A program made the position numbers and the translations under genes. Below the pieces are notes generated by a model, which did not search any database, was not told where the DNA came from, and saw only the letters and a list, made by a program, of their open reading frames with translations. Below are positions 5,838 through 8,454 of a DNA stretch of 8,454 bases, one piece after another. Location of the stretch: assembly GCA_024275815.1 (NCBI GenBank), contig JAJRYI010000111.1, forward strand, positions 1 to 8,454, in the 5' to 3' direction. The first letter of the stretch is position 1; every line of letters begins with the position of its first letter. Origin of the DNA: Actinomycetes bacterium. Its GTDB lineage: Bacteria; Actinomycetota; Acidimicrobiia; Spongiisociales; UBA5794.

Positions 5838-7391
5838 TCACGCCGTTTCGGCCTTGACTCTGATCGTGTGCCAGCCTTCGGCGCCGTCGGGGGCCGGTGG
5901 GGTCTCCTGGCCACCCTGGGTGAAGCCGGTGCCGTCGGTGGCGCGCACCGAGATGATGTGCTCACCCTCGGAGAGTTCCGTGTCCAACTTCCACTGGATC
6001 CAGGAGTTCTCCGACAGGGACTCGGAGAGGTCGGCGACCTGCCACGGTCCGTCACCGATCCGCACCTCGACCAGCTCGACGCCTCGTGTCGGCGCCCAGG
6101 CGACGCCTCCAAGGGTGTAGGGCCCTGCTTCGACCTTCGCACGATCTCGGGGCCGGTCGATGCGTGACTGCGTCTTGATCGGGCCTTCCTTGGACCATCC
6201 ACGCGGGATCCAGTATCCGTCGAAGGCGTCCCACGTGGTGAGTTCGATCTCGGTGATCCACTTGGTCGCCGACACGTATCCGTAGAGGCCCGGAACGACA
6301 AGGCGAGCGGGGAAACCGTGGTTCGCCGGAAGAACCTCACGGTTCATACCGATGACGAGCATGGCGTCACGGTCGTCGAAGGCCATCTCGACGGGGAAGC
6401 CCGACGTCCAGCCATCGATGGACCTTCCGACCACCTGTTCCGCACCGGGCTGCACACCGGCCATAGCGAGAATGTCACGCAGGAACACTCCGGTCCACAG
6501 GGCATTGCCGACCAGTCGACCACCCACCTCGTTCGACACACACGACAAGGTGGCGTACCGCTCGACGAGAGGCATCGCAGCGATGTCGTCGTACGTGAGT
6601 ACCACCTCGTTGTCGACCATGCCCTCGACCGTGAGCGTCCACTCCTGCGGATCGATCGTCGGGACGACGAGCGCGGTGTCGATGCGGTAGAAGGTCGCGT
6701 TCCCCACGACGATCGGAGCGACTCCTCCCAGATCGAAATCGTGGATGGCCGTCGGATCGATCTCTATCTCTACCGGTTCGGGAAGTGTCAACGCTGCTCT
6801 CTGGGCCTCGGCACGTCCACGGATCTTGCCCCGGCCGATGCCGATCGCCACCACGGTGACCGTCGCTGCACCCGCAAGGCCGAGCATGAGACGGCGTCGC
6901 GCGATGTCGGGAACGTCGTCGGCGGTGACGGTGTCCATCCGCGCCGGATCGGCCCAAAGCTTGATCGAGTACCAGGCCACGATACCGATACCCATCGCCA
7001 TCATCGTCGAAGCGACCGAAGCAGGTACGCCGACGCCGGGCTGTGTCATCTGAGCGGCGATGCCGATGATCCCGGCAACGACGAACCCGCTCACGATCGG
7101 CCACGCCCGTCCAGCCGAAGCTTTCCCGAGGAACCAGCCGATGAGGAGTGACACGACGAAGATGCTGACGGCGAGCACGGCCTTGTCTGCGGTCCCGAAC
7201 GTTGAGATGGCGAAGGTCTTGAGCCACGACGGTGACGCATCGATCACGTAGGTTCCAATGGCCGAGATGGCAGACGGCACGGAGTCCGACATGCCTGCGA
7301 ACAGTTCTGTCGCTCCGAGGGCGACGGCGACGCCTGCGACACCTGCCCACCCGGATCGACGCTTCGCCTTGTGTATTTCTTGCGTGGTCAT
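5838..7391 (-). CDS. Membrane-anchored molybdopterin-dependent oxidoreductase, sulfite oxidase family
   Basis: A 517-residue protein in two halves. The N-terminal 180 residues hold about four hydrophobic helices and then Ala-Arg-Arg-Arg-Leu-Met-Leu-Gly-Leu with a fifth helix, which resembles an internal Tat-like anchor. The rest is a sulfite-oxidase-type molybdopterin domain: DPQEWTLTVEG, LTYDDIAAMP, then TLSCVSNEVGG, whose Cys284 is the expected Mo ligand. LWTGVFLRDIL, GFPARLVVPGLYGY and KWITEIEL follow. The last 120 residues (GVAWAPTRGVELVEVRIGDG to the C-terminus) form the Ig-like Mo-cofactor dimerisation domain. The catalytic part should face outside and take electrons from an unidentified substrate; no cytochrome b5 or heme motif is seen. 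In-frame ATGs also lie at 7412 (524 residues) and 7400; none has a Shine-Dalgarno or leaderless -10, so the start is uncertain. It begins 17-38 nt after the polX stop and is probably co-transcribed with it. Confidence 0.9.
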   Translation of the reverse strand: MTTQEIHKAKRRSGWAGVAGVAVALGATELFAGMSDSVPSAISAIGTYVIDASPSWLKTFAISTFGTADKAVLAVSIFVVSLLIGWFLGKASAGRAWPIVSGFVVAGIIGIAAQMTQPGVGVPASVASTMMAMGIGIVAWYSIKLWADPARMDTVTADDVPDIARRRLMLGLAGAATVTVVAIGIGRGKIRGRAEAQRAALTLPEPVEIEIDPTAIHDFDLGGVAPIVVGNATFYRIDTALVVPTIDPQEWTLTVEGMVDNEVVLTYDDIAAMPLVERYATLSCVSNEVGGRLVGNALWTGVFLRDILAMAGVQPGAEQVVGRSIDGWTSGFPVEMAFDDRDAMLVIGMNREVLPANHGFPARLVVPGLYGYVSATKWITEIELTTWDAFDGYWIPRGWSKEGPIKTQSRIDRPRDRAKVEAGPYTLGGVAWAPTRGVELVEVRIGDGPWQVADLSESLSENSWIQWKLDTELSEGEHIISVRATDGTGFTQGGQETPPAPDGAEGWHTIRVKAETA

Positions 7392-7429
7392 CACCGACAT
7401 TGAACACCACATCGAGGCGAATCGTTCCG

Positions 7430-8454
7430 CTACAGGCCCATAGAGGCCAGGAATTCATCCTTTGGCAAGGAGTTGAGCACCTTGTCGGGTGTCACCCAGC
7501 CTTTTCGGGCCAGGGCGACACCCCACTGGAGGTTCGTGAAGCTTGCCGTGTGATGGGAGTCTGTCGAGATCGCGAACCGGACACCGTCGACACCGACCGC
7601 TCTGCGCAGAAACGTTGCAGGGAGATCGAGACGCTGCAGGCTGCTGTTGATCTCGATGACGGTACCCGTCGCTGCAGCGGCTGCGAGGACGGCATCGAGG
7701 TCGAAACGAATGGCCGGTCGCCTGCCGATGAGACGTCCCGTCGGGTGGCCGATGATCGAAACGGCCGGGTTCTCTATCGCTGCGATCAGCCGAGTGGTTT
7801 GAGCCGCCTCATCGAGATCGAAGTGGGAGTGCACCGACGCCACGGCGATGTCGAAGATCTCGAGGAACTCCGGGTCGTAGTCGATGCTGCCATCTGCTGC
7901 GATGTTGAGCTCGGCACCGTGGAGGATGACGATGTCATCTCGTTCGATGCGACATCGCTCGATCTCAGCGCGCTGGGCAACCATCCGTTCTCTCGAGAGA
8001 CCGTTCATGTGCAGGTTCTCAGCGTGATCGGTGATCGCGATGTACTCGAGGCCACGTGCAACAGCCGCATCGAGCATGTCGTCGAGACTGCTGCGGCCAT
8101 CCCCAGACCAGTCGGTGTGGACGTGAAGGTCACCGCGGATGTCCTCGACGCTGATCGGCTCCGGCAGCTTCCCTTCGTCTGCGACCGCGATCTCTCCTGT
8201 TCCCTCCCGGATCTCCGGTGTCATCCACGGCAGGCCCAGCACCGCATAGATCTCGCCCTCGCTCGCCGACGCGACGACCTCACCGGACTCGACAGACGAC
8301 AACGCGTACTCGTTGAGTGTGAGCCCCCGATCGAGGCTGCGCTGCCGCAGTTCGATGTTGTGTCCTTTGGAACCCGTGAAGTAGAGCCACGCTGCGCCGA
8401 AGTTGCCCTCCGGAACGACACGTAGGTCGACCTGGATCACGTCGTCGATGACGA
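7430..8454 (-). CDS. polX: DNA polymerase X family protein with PHP domain, C-terminal part (runs off right edge)
   Basis: The frame is open to the window's right edge, and about 341 C-terminal residues are visible of a family usually near 570. The first part, Val-Ile-Gln-Val-Asp-Leu-Arg-Val-Val-Pro then FGAAWLYFTGSKGHNIELR and Leu-Thr-Leu-Asn-Glu-Tyr, is the end of the Pol-beta-like palm and the thumb, with an Asp of the catalytic set in VDLR. The C-terminal PHP domain has its metal ligands in order: Asp-Leu-His-Val-His (His codons at 8125-8123 and 8119-8117), Thr-Asp-His-Ala-Glu, His-Gly-Ala-Glu-Leu, Ser-Val-His-Ser-His, Ile-Gly-His-Pro and Ser-Thr-Asp-Ser-His. PolX enzymes fill short gaps in base excision repair, and the PHP domain gives 3'-5' exonuclease or AP-endonuclease activity. 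All visible motifs are intact. The internal GTG at 8440 is not a start, since homology continues upstream. It overlaps nothing and is followed at once by the molybdoenzyme gene. Confidence 0.92.
   Translation of the reverse strand, partial: VIDDVIQVDLRVVPEGNFGAAWLYFTGSKGHNIELRQRSLDRGLTLNEYALSSVESGEVVASASEGEIYAVLGLPWMTPEIREGTGEIAVADEGKLPEPISVEDIRGDLHVHTDWSGDGRSSLDDMLDAAVARGLEYIAITDHAENLHMNGLSRERMVAQRAEIERCRIERDDIVILHGAELNIAADGSIDYDPEFLEIFDIAVASVHSHFDLDEAAQTTRLIAAIENPAVSIIGHPTGRLIGRRPAIRFDLDAVLAAAAATGTVIEINSSLQRLDLPATFLRRAVGVDGVRFAISTDSHHTASFTNLQWGVALARKGWVTPDKVLNSLPKDEFLASMGL

Noticed and set aside
7232..8425. A 397-residue forward open frame opposite polX, and a similar 277-residue frame at 6318-7151 opposite the molybdoenzyme
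   Set aside because: Both mirror well-supported reverse genes, start without a ribosome site and show no recognisable domain.
1..8454. A defence, phage or other novel multi-gene system
   Set aside because: No integrase, transposase, toxin-antitoxin, nuclease-effector or reverse-transcriptase signature was seen, and composition looks uniform across the window.

Overview
The window is high-GC DNA and reads as ordinary chromosome of an actinobacterium. A bacterial proteasome activator (Bpa/PafE type) and a PAC2-family protein point to a proteasome-bearing actinobacterium. The mix of leaderless starts and gene content would fit the class Acidimicrobiia, but that placement is inference; no rRNA or other marker gene is present.

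Layout, left to right. (1) Positions 1-65 (-): the first 21 codons of a CBS-domain protein starting with GTG behind a near-perfect Shine-Dalgarno site. (2) 174-830 (+): an FHA-domain protein with a C-terminal membrane anchor. (3) 835-1686 (-): a PAC2-family protein, convergent with the FHA gene across only 4 bp. (4) 1731-2219 (-): a Bpa-like proteasome activator ending in Gly-Leu-Tyr-Leu. (5) 2271-4841 (+): a large membrane-anchored penicillin-acylase-family (Ntn) hydrolase, divergent from bpa. (6) 4842-5172: a 331-bp intergenic region with a degenerate C-rich tandem repeat of about 55 bp and a strong hairpin. (7) 5173-5799 (+): a lipoprotein of unknown function. (8) 5838-7391 (-): a membrane-anchored sulfite-oxidase-family molybdopterin oxidoreductase, convergent with the lipoprotein gene. 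(9) 7430-8454 (-): the C-terminal part of a PolX-type DNA polymerase (end of the polymerase domain plus PHP domain), running off the right edge and lying directly upstream of the oxidoreductase gene.

How the genes fit together. Bpa and PAC2 lie co-directionally 44 bp apart, and both families have proteasome connections, so they may form a small protein-turnover module. The acylase, lipoprotein and molybdoenzyme all act outside the cytoplasm but show no obvious shared pathway. PolX is a DNA-repair protein and its neighbourhood with the molybdoenzyme looks incidental.

The most striking signal in the window is regulatory. Four start codons (PAC2, Bpa, acylase, lipoprotein) are each preceded by a TANNNT -10-like hexamer ending exactly 6 nt before the ATG, with no Shine-Dalgarno site, which is the geometry of leaderless transcripts. 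The CBS and FHA genes instead have Shine-Dalgarno sites. I found no mobile element, CRISPR array, tRNA, rRNA or defence system, and nothing that amounts to a clearly new multi-gene system.
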